A stretch of DNA of 64,000 nucleotides. Origin: Crotalaria pallida. Its lineage: Eukaryota > Streptophyta > Magnoliopsida > Fabales > Fabaceae. The stretch spans positions 10,622,501 through 10,686,500 of the forward strand of contig CM075652.1 of the NCBI GenBank assembly GCA_037953625.1, written 5' to 3'. Below, one piece after another: positions 23,947-35,147 of this stretch (its first letter is position 1; each line of letters begins with the position of its first letter). Both the position numbers and the translations under genes were made by a program. Below the pieces are notes generated by a model. That model searched no databases and was not told the DNA's origin. It worked only from the letters and a program-made list of their open reading frames with translations.

Positions 23947-24681
23947 GGATTTTTCGGCCCCCATTATCGACTTTTTGGCCCCCATTTCAAATTTTTATGG
24001 ACCAAAATACCCTTAAGCATGTTAACATTTCCGATTTTATAAAACCGAAAAAGTGTTTCCGGTTTTACTGAACCGAAATCAATTTAAACATTATTCCGAT
24101 TTTGTTGAACCGAAAATTGGATTCCGACTTTGTAGTACCAGAAATATATAATGATTTCCGGTACTACAAAACCAGAAAAATATAATTGATTTCCGGTACT
24201 AGTAGTCTACTACAGCAGACACCTCGCTTTCTTTTTTCTTATGTTTTCCAAGCTTATGGTCTCTTAGAAGAATTCTCAATGAGCAGATAATAGAGATCAA
24301 TAGGTGCCCTTTTATCACACATGGTGCTATATACTTGCTGCTCTGTGGAGGTACAATTTTGATTGCAGGTGTAACTTTCAAGTGGTCCAGGAAAGGTATA
24401 AGACTATAAGCAGAAGTACGGTTCCATACTACGGGAATTCTTCCGGTTCCCTACTACCAGAATTTATTTTCCGGTTTCACATAATCGAAGGTGTAACCGG
24501 AATCCAATTTTCGGTTTAGCAAAACCGGAATAATGTTTAAATTGATTCCGGTTCTGTAAAACAGAAAATACTTTTCCGGTTTCATAGAACCGAAAATGTT
24601 AACACGCTTAAGGGTATTTTGGTCCATGAAAATTTGAAATGGGGGCCAAAAAATCGGTAATGGGGCCGAAAAACAATTTCC
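23947..24681. mobile_element. Non-autonomous MULE, left-arm copy
   Basis: Long terminal inverted repeats (both ends contain TTTTTCGGCCCC and GGTCCAT or ATGGACC blocks; about 185 bp in total) are flanked by a 9-bp target duplication AATCTAAAA (23938-23946 and 24682-24690), the size typical of Mutator-like elements. The left end has lost about six bases (AAATTG) relative to the right-arm copy. The interior is a series of short CCGG-cored hairpins plus a non-repetitive core (about 24215-24410) that could be a captured gene piece. No transposase. Confidence 0.85.
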
Positions 24682-24690
24682 AATCTAAAA

Positions 24691-26081
24691 CTCATAACTA
24701 AACTCTAAGGAAATTAGTTTTTTGACACACCACTTTAATTAGTTAACCCTCTTTTTTCTTTTAATACCTTATTAGCCTTACTATAAAATAAACTACCCAA
24801 AATACCCCTTTTTCTCTTATTAAATAGAAACCTATTTTTTCTTCTTCCTTCTTTTCTTCTTATTCACGTTAACTCTCCAGCAACCTCTTCCAACCTTCGT
24901 CAACCCAAAACTTCTTCTTTCCTCCATCTTTCTTCAATTGCAAGCAATTCATAAACATTCATTAAGGTAATTCTATGATCATAAACTTGATTCTTTATGT
25001 TTTTTCTTTGTTCAGTATGTGTTTGAAGTGGTTAACATTAAGCAAACAATACAAATGCTGTTTTTTTTTCATCGTTGCAGGGGAAAGCGAGCCAAAAAAA
25101 ACATAATCTCGCTGACCCCACAGCGAGTGTTATAAAATCAAAATTTTATAACCCTCGCTGGGGGGTCAGCGAGCGTTATAAAATTTTAATTTTATAACGC
25201 TCGCTGGGGGGTCAACGAGATTATGTTTTTTTTTTCTCGCTTCACCCTCAGCGAGTTAATATTTTTAATTAATTATTTAAAATTAAATAAAAATTTTGTT
25301 ATTATATATTTGATATTAATATTATTTATAAAAATATATGTTATTATATAATTTATATTAATATTATCTATAAAAAAATCAAGACGCTACTTTTTAGATT
25401 TGAATTTGTTTATGTTATGATATTGATATGAGGAAAAATTAAGAGGATTATAATGTTGATTTGAAAAAGGAATAGGAAAAGGATTATAACTTTGGGTAAT
25501 TTTTTTTATATATTTTTTTTAATTATGTTATTTTATTTTATTATTATTTAATTTTAACTTTTTATTTAATTTTATTTTGATTTTAGTTATATTTTTTATT
25601 TTATTATTTATAAAATTATCTGTTATTATATATTTTATATTAATATTATCTATAAAAATATCAAGACGCTACGTTTTAGGATTCAAAAACTTTAAATTAA
25701 TTTCAATGCATCCATCCATATTATGATATATTTGAATGCATCCATCCACATATATATAGGAGATTTGAATTTGTTTATGTTATGATATTGATATCAGGAA
25801 AGATTAAGAGGATTATAATTTTGATTTGAAAAAGGAATAGGAAGAGGATTATAACTTTGGGTAATTTTTTTTATATATTTTATTTTTTTTATTTATTTTA
25901 ATATTTTTATTTTATTTTATTGTTATTTAATTTTAACTTTTTATTTTGATTTTAGGTTAATTTTTTTATTTTATTTTATTTTATTATTATTATTTTATAA
26001 TTTTTATAAATATTTTGATTTTGTTAATTTTATTAGTTTTTTTTATCCATATTAACTTTTATTTGTGTTTGCAGCTTAATC
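24691..26081 (+). promoter_or_regulatory. MULE 5' region: probable leader and introns
   Basis: A CT-rich stretch (about 24830-24960) looks like a plant 5' leader. Candidate intron borders follow: AAG/GTAATT near 24966, GTTGCAG ending at 25080, and TGTTTGCAG ending at 26074 just before the ATG at 26082. Between them lie a foldback (25094-25230) and very AT-rich DNA with two copies of a subterminal unit (about 25440-25510 and 25800-25865). No start site can be fixed from sequence alone. Confidence 0.4.
25094..25230. repeat. Nested foldback of CTCGCTG/CAGCGAG units
   Basis: ACATAATCTCGCTGACCCC at 25101-25119 is inverted (one mismatch) at 25207-25225. Inside, two ~46-bp units each hold GTTATAAAATxxxxATTTTATAAC-like arms and CAGCGAG ends. 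The right-arm copy (39343-39421) has one unit fewer. A related hairpin, CTCGCTTCACCCTCAGCGAG, follows at 25234-25253. Confidence 0.8.
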
Positions 26082-29074
26082 ATGCAAGACAACAACCATG
26101 ATGAAAAGGTCCAATATCCGGATTTTACTAGTGCGTTTGAGACGGGCATGATTTTCCCCGATTGTGAAGCTATGGTGAAATGGGTTCGTGAAGTTGCATA
26201 TTCACAGGGACATGTTCTAAGGATCCTTAGGTCTAATAGAGGAAAAATCGTGCAGAAGCAAAGGATTACACTTTGTTGTGAAAGGTTTGGCATATACAAA
26301 CCAAAAGAGAAGGAGTTCAAGTATGTCTCTGGCACCAAGAAGAGGAATTGTCCATTCAAGGTTCATGGTAGACCATATTCGTCAATCGGAGCGTGGAAGG
26401 TAAGAGTATCTTGTGGGTTCCATAACCACGATAAGTGTGACTCATTCATCGGACACTCATTCCCCGAAAGACCTACGCCTGAAGAGCATGAAAAGATCAT
26501 CACTATGGCGAAGAATGGAGTGAAGCCGAGACAAATATTGGCGACATTGAAGGAGGAAAACCCAAATAATTGCACCACTTTGATGCAAATTTACAACATC
26601 CTCAGTAAATGGAGAAGAGAGGTCAGACGTCCGAGAACACAGATGCAGCATCTTTTGAAGACTTTGAGGGATGATGGGTATGACACCTGGTACAGAAAGG
26701 ACGATTCCACGGATATTGTGAAGCAAATTTTTTGGGCTAATCCAAAATCTGTTACTCTTTTTAATTTGTTTAACATTGTGCTCATCGTAGACAACACCTA
26801 CAAGACTAACACATACAAATGGCCTTTGCTTGAGGTGGTTGAACAAACATCTACCGAGAAGTCATTTACTATTGCATTTTCTTACATGGAGGCGGAGAAG
26901 TATCCAAGCTTCTTATGGGCATTTCAACAAGTGAAGAGATTGTTGAAAGATGATGATGTCATGCCCAAGGTCATTGTCTCTGATTTTGAAAGTGCAATGG
27001 TGAGAGCAATCCAGACCGTTTTTCCAACTTCGGCGCATTTGTTGTGTCAATTTCACATTAAGAAGAACGTGACAGCACGTATTAGGAAACATGTTCGTAA
27101 TGACGCTGATGTGTCGTTACTTGAGAACGTTTGGACCAAGGTAGTTCATTCCAAGGATGAGGATGACTATGAAGCTTCATACACTCGATTTAAGAATCTG
27201 TCTTGGAAGGCGATTGGTCTACTTAATTATGTGGATGATACTTACTTGAACTACCATAAGGAAAAATTTGTTGATGCATGGACAAGTAAGCATATGCATC
27301 TTGGTAATACTACAACAAACCGGTAAGTTTTTTTTTCTTCATTTGGATTATTGTATTAATTTGGCATGTTTCTTTACATATTATAATACATTTAAATTCC
27401 ATCATTTTTAGGGTGGAAGGTGCTCACTCGACGTTGAAGAGATTATTGTCAACCAGCAACGGAGATTTATGCACGTGTTTAACAGCTATGCAAAAGATGT
27501 TGGTATGTCAGCATACTCTCATTATTGATTCTTTTCAGAAAAGCCTCACAAGATTGGAGCACAGGGTGAATATTCCGTTGTTCCGGAATTTGCATTATTA
27601 TGTGTCAAGGGAAGCATTGGCCATTATTTTCACCAGGATGAAGAAGTTTGATGAGGGTGGCAATTGTGATTGCAAGCTGAGAATCACACATGGCTTACCA
27701 TGTGCATGCGAGGTTGATGGATACAGGAAAAGTGGTCAACCTATTCCTTTGACGGCAATTCATGATCATTGGAAAATTCTGACAGTCAACAATAAAGAGA
27801 AGAAAGAAGAGGTACACATTGACCCAACTCCTTTGATCGAGGAGTTTTGGCGAGTATTTAATGGTACCAATGATGTAGGAAAAAAGATTTTGACGGACAA
27901 GTTTCGAGAGGTTAACAATTTATATTATTACCAATTTTTGATTTTAACATTTTTTTTAATATTATTAATTTTCTTAATGTTGACAGTTGATTTTGTTTTG
28001 TTTAGCTTGTGGATCCAGCAACTACCTCATTGTTGCCACCGAACAAAAAAGCAAAGACAAAAGGGCGTACAAGTGATAATGAGAGATCAACAGAGCGTGA
28101 TCCATCGGGATGGGAATATGCCGAGAAAGAATAAAAAAAGGCTTCACAAAAAGCTTCCCAACAAAGCTCTCAAAAATCCCCCAAAAATCCTCCAGAAGCT
28201 TCCCAACAAAGCAATCAAAAATGACTCAAAAATCCTCCAAAAGCTTCCCAACAAAGCTCTCAAAAATCCTCCAAAAATTCTCCAAAAGCTTCTCAACAAA
28301 ACTCTCAACAATCCTCCAAAAGTAGCTCTCAACAAGCTAATGTGATATCTCCATACTTACAACAATTTCCCTCTTGCATGCAACAATATATCGATAAAAT
28401 TGTTGATGTGATATCAGATGGAAATTGTGGTTTTCGATCAATTAGCTTGTATGAGTATCAGTCTGAGGAATCTTATATGCTTGTCCGGAATGATCTTATA
28501 CGTGAGATCAAGCAACACAAGGAGATGTACATCCAGATGATTGGGAAGGATGATTATGACTTTGGGCTCAGATCACTACATGTGGGCAACATTGGCTGTG
28601 TTCTTGAAGATAAATGGTTGATTCTTCCCGCATTGGGGCATGTCATTGCTAACAGGTATATTATGGATATTCTTTCCATTGTATCATGATATGTGAGATT
28701 GTTTTACATTTATACCGTATACTAACTTGATGCATGGTAATAGGTACAATGTGGTTCTTGTATCGATGTCTCGTCATATGGGAGGTTGTTTAACGTATTT
28801 ACCGTACACTAAAGCACCTCCCATGCATCCAAAACTTTGGGTAATCGGGAATGTCCATATGGGCTGTTCGTTGGACCCTAAAGTTAAGCCAAATCATTGG
28901 GTTCAAGTTTTCTTGAAGGAAGGGTCACCATTACCATCTATTCATCCGTCTTGGAAACATTTTCATAACGAATGTGCAACTCCTTGGGGTACCATATTTT
29001 TTGATCGCATTGCATTATTTAGAGATTTAATACCTCCTCCGAAAGGGGACCGCGTTGTACATAATGTTGATTGA
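26082..29074 (+). pseudogene. MULE transposase fused to OTU-type cysteine protease (left arm)
   Basis: Four exons splice in frame: 26082-27322, 27412-27910, 28006-28655 and 28744-29074, all with GT..AG introns, giving 907 codons in total. Residues ~65-116 form a FAR1/MuDR-type Cys-His finger (C90, C111, H114, H116). The MULE transposase core has D237 (VDNTYKTN) and D301 (VSDFESA), followed by CQFH. A SWIM-like finger (CDC...CAC, ~499-513) has Cys where His is usual. A Ser/Lys/Gln/Pro repeat linker leads to an OTU fold: SDGNCGFRSIS (Asp718, Cys721) and NHWVQV (His ~848). The transposase should bind and cut element ends in the nucleus; the OTU part would remove ubiquitin-like tags. The left copy carries two stops in exon 3 (near 28131 and 28222) that the right copy lacks. 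Confidence 0.85.
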
Positions 29075-29427
29075 TTTTTTTTTTAATTTTTATTTTAATG
29101 AGATTTTTGAATTCAGTTAAAAGATATTTTGGAATGTGAAGGTGACAACCTAAATTTGGGACCGTAGGGGTATTTTGGTAATTTTGGTGGTTAAAGGGTA
29201 TTTTTGTCATATGGGAAGAAAGGGGCATATTGGTTTAGGGTTTACTTGGGTTAATTTCGTAATTTCATATAATACTATACATAAATTATTAAATTTATTT
29301 TTTTTTCCAAACATTAATTTTAAAAAAGGATATTCAAATAAATAAAATTAACACAAAGTAAACTATAAAACACAAAGTCATAAAACATAAAGTCATAAAA
29401 CACAAAGTCAACACAAAGTCAACCGAA
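29075..29427. other. Gap between convergent MULE genes
   Basis: A 353-bp spacer with T-rich and A-rich stretches and a GGGTATTTTGG-type low-complexity block. It must hold the 3' ends of both transcripts. No further gene is seen. A short repeat of CATAAAACACAAAGT lies at 29370-29420. Confidence 0.5.
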
Positions 29428-31471
29428 CTACTGTAGCCTTTGCCTACCCCTTCCCCTTCCACTGCCCCTTCCCCTTCCCCCACCCCTTCCCCTACCCATA
29501 GTCGCCTGTACAACATGTGTCATCTCCTCTGTGAGAGGTGTCACAGCCAACTGATGCACCCGCCTCAGCACCTCCAGATAAGGTTCATGAAGCTGTGACA
29601 ACAACGGCTCCAAGCGCTGCGATTGTTCAGCAAATCTCCGTTGAGCGCGAGCCTGCAAATGTAACAAAACATCGATAAGTAGATAATACTAAAATTTAAT
29701 ATAATATTAATATACTTTACAAGTAATGAATGAACTTACCAGCAATGTTAATTCAGGACGATCCACCCTGACCGAGGTGGGTAAGAGAAAAGGATGAGAA
29801 TACCTATGCAGCCAATCATAATAGTTAGATTCACATTCACCATCGTAAGTGATGTGATCTCTCCTCTCGTAGCGTAGTCCAACAGATGGGGGTGCCACTC
29901 CGCGAAACTCTCATCAATGGCTGAGGGGAGGGGTCTTCCCACAGGTGGATTCCTCGGAATACTCTGAATATATCCAAACTGACGCAAAACCCTATCGGGA
30001 AGATAAACCCTACGCATCATGCCATACCGGAGATATCCGGAATACCAAGCTGCCTCCTCGAAGGGACGGGCATCTCGGTGATCGGGGTCAAATGGCTGCC
30101 ATACAACCTGATCCGCAGTGAGCCTCTCCAGAAACATGCGATATGTGTACTCCGAGTTGCGCACGGACTGCTGAGGACTCCACTTGAAGATCCGAGGTAG
30201 GGTCTCATCATAATCAGTAGAGCGTATAGCACATGGACCAATGGTTGGAAAATGGTCCAGTATCCATGCCTGCAAATAAACCATCAATTAATTATTTTAA
30301 ATAATGAATTTAACTAAACATAAGAATTTAATAAAACATTATGAATTTAAATAAACATGATGAATATTTTTATGAATAAACATTATGAATTCATATTTGT
30401 TTACCTGCAGCAAAGACATGTAGCCGGCCAAAGAGAACTTATTCGCCTTGCTGGCGAATGACAGGTGATCATATAAATAGGCTAGTGCACTGGCCCCCCT
30501 GCATATTGATCAACCATGTTAAGGTCATCCAAAGCGAGAAGCAGATGACAACCAATGGAGTTGTTCGTCTTATCAGCGAACAATGTGCTACCCACCAAGT
30601 AAAGGAGATAACATCTAGCGGCAATATCATATCGCTGCTGAATAACCGATCTGCTGTATACCTCCTTCAGCTTACTAAACCTTATAGCACCACTCTTGAT
30701 GTCCATCGCTTCTTTGGTAGCCTCGGCATGACCCATACCGAGCAACGCAATCATCAGCTCCACTGCATCCGCCTGGTTGGGTTTATCCCAACCGATCAAA
30801 GTCCCCGTCACCGGGATATGCAGGATAGACGACACGTCATCCAGGGTGATAGTCATCTCCCCACATGGGAGATGAAACGTGTTTGTATCCTCATACCATC
30901 TATCGACGAATGCCCCGATCAATCGCCTGTCGACTATGCTGTATGACGAAGAGATCAACGGAGCCAAGCCGGATGCCTGGACGACTGCTCGCACTTGCTG
31001 TGGCACGGCATCTAATGATAGCATGTCAAATTCATGGTTGTGACATCTGTTTAAGAGACGATCCTGCACAATTTAAATTAAGAAAAATCAGTAAAACAAA
31101 TAAATAAAAATAAATATCAATTAATTAAAGAAATAGATAAAATTAAATTTAAATTAATTTTTGGTCTCGTAACGAATACTTACCCGTCCTTGCCATATTT
31201 CCTTCGCCTGGTGCTCGTCGTATGACTGCAACAACGAAGTATCTTGATGATCCTCATAAACGATCTCGGTCTGTGAATCATCAGCACCACCATCATCATC
31301 GTCATCATCTGAAGAAAAAGAAGAAGGAGGAGGAGGATCGGGAACGGCATGGGAAGGTCCTCCTTGCTCCAACCGTCGCCGTCTACCCGATACTGTCAAA
31401 TAATCTCTCATCATGGGCATGTCATCGTCATCCCCGTTGCCGCTGACTGTTGCGTTCTTCATCCTCGGCAT
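29428..31471 (-). pseudogene. Plant mobile domain (PMD/MAIN-like) protein gene, left arm
   Basis: The gene model on minus is 31471-31184, 31063-30405, 30269-29740 and 29652-29428, with GT..AG introns matching the right-arm copy. Exon 1 encodes an acidic, Pro-rich head. Exons 2-3 encode the plant mobile domain also found in MAIN and MAIL1 (blocks such as FHLPCGEMTITLDDV, LHIPVTG, CYLLYLVGSTLF, AWILDHFP, YSGYLRYG). The last exon ends in a Gly-Arg tail (GRGRGGGRGRGSGRGRG). The copy is broken by a 1-bp deletion near 30498 (in a run of C) and by the frameshift near 29890 shared with the right arm. PMD genes of this kind are known inside transposable elements; their role there is unsettled. Confidence 0.82.
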
Positions 31472-31749
31472 CTGAAATTGCAAAATACAACCTGAAAAAA
31501 AAAGGTAAATAGAAATCAATGTTGCTAAAATATACAATGAAAAAATAAATAAAATTAGTAATTTGTAACATAATAAAATAAATTAATTAAAAAATAAGTA
31601 AATTAAATAATAATCAAATAAAATAAAAAATGTAAAAAAAATATAAAATAAAATAAATAATTTAAAAAATTTAAAATTAAAATCAAATATTTATAACAAT
31701 CGCTGGAATGTTTATAACATAATTTAAAATTAAAAATTTAAAATCAAGC
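31472..31749. other. PMD upstream region, left arm
   Basis: AT-rich DNA upstream of the PMD start. The splice-acceptor-like TTGCAATTTCAG directly before the ATG on minus suggests a leader intron. A lone AATCGCTGG near 31697 is a decayed CTCGCTG word. No gene. Confidence 0.35.
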
Positions 31750-32165
31750 ATAATATTTAATTATTTAAATTAAGTAATATTTATCCTATTCCTTTTTCAG
31801 ATCAAGATTATAATCCTCTTAATCTTTTCTAATCTATAATATTTAATTATTTAAATTAAGTAATATTTATCCTATTCCTATTTCAGATCAAGATTATAAT
31901 CCTCTTAATCTTTTCTGATCTATAATATTTAATTATTTAAATTAAGTAATATTTATCCTAATCCTTTTTCAAGATTATAATCCTCTAAATCTTTCCTAAT
32001 CTATAATATTTAATTATTTAAATTAAATAATATTTATCCTATTCCTATTTTAGATCAAGATTATAATCCTCTTAATCTTTTCTGATCTATAATATTTAAA
32101 TATTTAAATTAAGTAATATTTATCCTATTCCTTTTTCAGATCCTCTTAATCTTTCCTAATATCAA
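31750..32165. repeat. ~86-bp tandem array, left of palindrome centre
   Basis: Five units of about 80-86 bp, each containing TAATATTTAATTATTTAAAT, then ATCCTATTCC, then GATTATAATCCTCTTAATC. The unit nearest the centre carries a short deletion. The array mirrors 32396-32826 unit by unit and resembles the subterminal units at 25440-25870. Confidence 0.85.
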
Positions 32166-32399
32166 CATCAACAAATTCAAAACAGCAAATGTTTTTATAA
32201 ATATTATTTTTTATAAAATATTAAATACATAAATTTTATATAAGTTTAAATAATTATTTTTATAAATATTATTAAAATATTCAAAACATTAAATAATTAA
32301 AAATAACACCCTCGCTAACAAATTCACGCTCTCGCTGCACCCTCAGCGAGGGCGTGAATTTGCGCTCTCGCTGCACCCTCAGCGAGGGTGTTATTATTA
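32166..32399. other. Asymmetric spacer at centre of giant palindrome
   Basis: About 234 bp not shared by the arms. The left half is AT-rich. The right half (32304-32395) is itself a local foldback built from CTCGCTGCACCCTCAGCGAG (two exact copies, about 32331 and 32366), with outer arms AACACCCTCGCT and AGCGAGGGTGTT. This may be the remnant of the MULE's outer end. Confidence 0.75.
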
Positions 32400-32826
32400 T
32401 AGATCAGAAAAGATTAAGAGGATTATAATCTTGATCTGAAATAGGAATAGGATAAATATTACTTAATTTAAATAATTAAATATTATAGATTAGAAAAGAT
32501 TAAGAGGATTATAATCTTGATCTAAAATAGGAATAGGATAAATATTATTTAATTTAAATAATTAAATATTATAGATTAGGAAAGATTTAGAGGATTATAA
32601 TCTTGAAAAAGGATTAGGATAAATATTACTTAATTTAAATAATTAAATATTATAGATCAGAAAAGATTAAGAGGATTATAATCTTGATCTGAAATAGGAA
32701 TAGGATAAATATTACTTAATTTAAATAATTAAATATTATAGATTAGAAAAGATTAAGAGGATTATAATCTTGATCTGAAAAAGGAATAGATAAATATTAC
32801 TTAATTTAAATAATTAAATATTATGC
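32396..32826. repeat. ~86-bp tandem array, right of palindrome centre
   Basis: Five units, the reverse complement of 31750-32165. Unit variants occur in mirrored order (for example the variant lacking the GATC step is third in both). The unit next to the spacer is full length here but shortened on the left. Confidence 0.85.
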
Positions 32827-33102
32827 TTGATTTTAAATTTTAAATTTTAAATTATGTTATAAACATTCCAGCGAGTGTTATAAATATTTGATTTTAATTT
32901 TAATTTTTTTAAATTATTTATTTTATTTTATATTTTTTTTACATTTTTTATTTTATTTGATTATTATTTAATTTACTTATTTTTTAATTAATTTATTTTA
33001 TTATGTTACAAATTACTAATTTTATTTATTTATTCATTGTATATTTTAGCAACATTGATTTCTATTTACCTTTTTTTTTCACGTTGTATTTTGCAATTTC
33101 AG
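32827..33102. other. PMD upstream region, right arm
   Basis: AT-rich mirror of 31472-31749. It ends in a splice-acceptor-like TTGCAATTTCAG just before the ATG at 33103, so transcription probably starts further left, in or near the tandem array. No motif stands out otherwise. Confidence 0.35.
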
Positions 33103-35147
33103 ATGCCGAGGATGAAGAACGCAACAGTCAGCAGCAACGGGGATGACGATGACATGCCCATGATGAGAGATTATTTGACAGTATCGGGTAGACGGCGACG
33201 GCTGGAGCAAGGAGGACCTTCCCATGCCGTTCCCGATCCTCCTCCTCCTTCTTCTTCTTCTTCAGATGATGACGATGATGATGGTGGTGCTGATGATTCA
33301 CAGACCGAGACCGTCTATGAGGATCATCAAGATACTTCGTTGTTGCAGTCATACGACGAGCACCAGGCGAAGGAAATATGGCAAGGACGGGTAAGTATTC
33401 GTTACGAGACCAAAAATTAATTTAAATTTAATTTTATCTATTTCTTTAATTAATTGATATTTATTTTTATTTATTTGTTTTACTGATTTTTCTTAATTTA
33501 AATTGTGCAGGATCGTCTCTTAAACAGATGTCACAACCATGAATTTGACATGCTATCATTAGATGCCGTGCCACAGCAAGTGCGGGCAGTCGTCCAGGCA
33601 TCCGGCTTGGCTCCGTTGATCTCTTCGTCATACAGCATAGTCGACAGGCGATTGATCGGGGCATTCGTCGATAGATGGTATGAGGATACAAACACGTTTC
33701 ATCTCCCATGTGGGGAGATGACTATCACCCTGGATGACGTGTCGTCTATCCTGCATATCCCGGTGACGGGGACTTTGATCGGTTGGGATAAACCCAACCA
33801 GGCGGATGCAGTGGAGCTGATGATTGCGTTGCTCGGTATGGGTCATGCCGAGGCTACCAAAGAAGCGATGGACATCAAGAGTGGTGCTATAAGGTTTAGT
33901 AAGCTGAAGGAGGTATACAGCAGATCGGTTATTCAGCAGCGATATGATATTGCCGCTAGATGTTATCTCCTTTACTTGGTGGGTAGCACATTGTTCGCTG
34001 ATAAGACGAACAACTCCATTGGTTGTCATCTGCTTCTCGCTTTGGATGACCTTAACATGGTTGATCAATATGCATGGGGGGCTAGTGCACTAGCCTATTT
34101 ATATGATCACCTGTCATTCGCCAGCAAGGCGAATAAGTTCTCTTTGGCCGGCTACATGTCTTTGCTGCAGGTAAACAAATATGAATTCATAATGTTTATT
34201 CATAAAAATATTCATCATGTTTATTTAAATTCATAATGTTTTATTAAATTCTTATGTTTAGTTAAATTCATTATTTAAAATAATTAATTGATGGTTTATT
34301 TGCAGGCATGGATACTGGACCATTTTCCAACCATTGGTCCATGTGCTATACGCTCTACTGATTATGATGAGACCCTACCTCGGATCTTCAAGTGGAGTCC
34401 TCAGCAGTCCGTGCGCAACTCGGAGTACACATATCGCATATTTCTAGAGAGGCTCACTGCAGATCAGGTTGTATGGCAGCCATTTGACCCCGATCACCGA
34501 GATGCCCGTCCCTTCGAGGAGGCAGCTTGGTATTCCGGATATCTCCGGTATGGCATGATGCGTAGGGCTTATCTTCCCGATAGGGTTTTGCGTCAGTTTG
34601 GATATATTCAGAGTATTCCGAGGAATCCACCTGTGGGAAGACCCCTCCCCTAAGCCATTGATGAGAGTTTCGCGGAGTGGCACCCCCATCTGTTGGACTA
34701 CGCTATGAGAGGAGAGATCACATCACTTACGATGGTGAATGTGAATCTAACTATTATGATTGGCTGCATAGGTATTCTCATCCTTTTCTCTTACCCACCT
34801 CGGTCAGGGTGGATCGTCCTGAATTAACATTGCTGGTAAGTTCATTCATTACTTGTAAAGTATATTAATATTATATTAAATTTTAGTATTATCTACTTAT
34901 CGATGTTTTGTTACATTTGCAGGCTCGCGCTCAACGGAGATTTGCTGAACAATCGCAGCGCTTGGAGTCGTTGTTGTCACAGCTTCATGAACCTTATCTG
35001 GAGGTGCTGAGGCGGGTGCATCAGTTGGCTGTGACACCTCTCACAGAGGAGATGACACATGTTGTACAGGCGACTATGGGTAGGGGAAGGGGTGGGGGAA
35101 GGGGAAGGGGCAGTGGAAGGGGAAGGGGTAGGCAAAGGCTACAGTAG
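33103..35147 (+). pseudogene. Plant mobile domain (PMD/MAIN-like) protein gene, right arm
   Basis: Exons are 33103-33390, 33511-34170, 34306-34835 and 34923-35147, with introns bounded by GTAAG..GCAG. Exons 1 and 2 are fully open (316 codons): an acidic head with Pro and Ser/Asp runs, then the mobile domain. Exon 3 has a TAA near 34651 (right arm only) and a one-base shift near 34685 beside a C run, after which the frame resumes with YERRDHITYDGEC. The four exons total 1703 bases, one short of a multiple of three, which fits a single missing base. Exon 4 encodes a Gly-Arg tail. An intact version would be about 567 residues and is expected in the nucleus by analogy with MAIN/MAIL1. This copy is probably non-functional. 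Confidence 0.82.

Larger units (their letters stand above)
14744..32165 (+). repeat. Giant inverted repeat, left arm (~17.4 kb)
   Basis: Every landmark here recurs in reverse order and opposite strand in 32400-49814. Paired coordinates add up to about 64558-64574 across the whole arm: copia start codons 15229 and 49331, transposase starts 26082 and 38488, PMD starts 31471 and 33103. Identity is high but not perfect, with scattered substitutions, 1-bp indels, a 24-bp indel and a ~46-bp indel. Confidence 0.95.
24691..32165 (+). mobile_element. Large MULE with transposase-OTU and PMD genes, left-arm copy
   Basis: Inferred from content: a MULE-type transposase gene (26082-29074, plus), a convergent plant-mobile-domain gene (29428-31471, minus), and subterminal arrays of related AGGATTATAAT/GGAATAGGA units at both ends (25440-25870 and 31750-32165), with CTCGCTG/CAGCGAG hairpins near both ends. 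I could not pair terminal inverted repeats. The far end seems to fall at the palindrome centre, so the element may be truncated there. Boundaries are approximate. Confidence 0.65.

Noticed and set aside
26363..26846. Minus-strand frames opposite the transposase exon 1
   Set aside because: They are shadows of a strongly coding exon with family motifs on the other strand.
32304..32395. CRISPR-like repeat arrangement at the palindrome centre
   Set aside because: Only two copies of a hairpin, no regular spacers, and plant transposon context.
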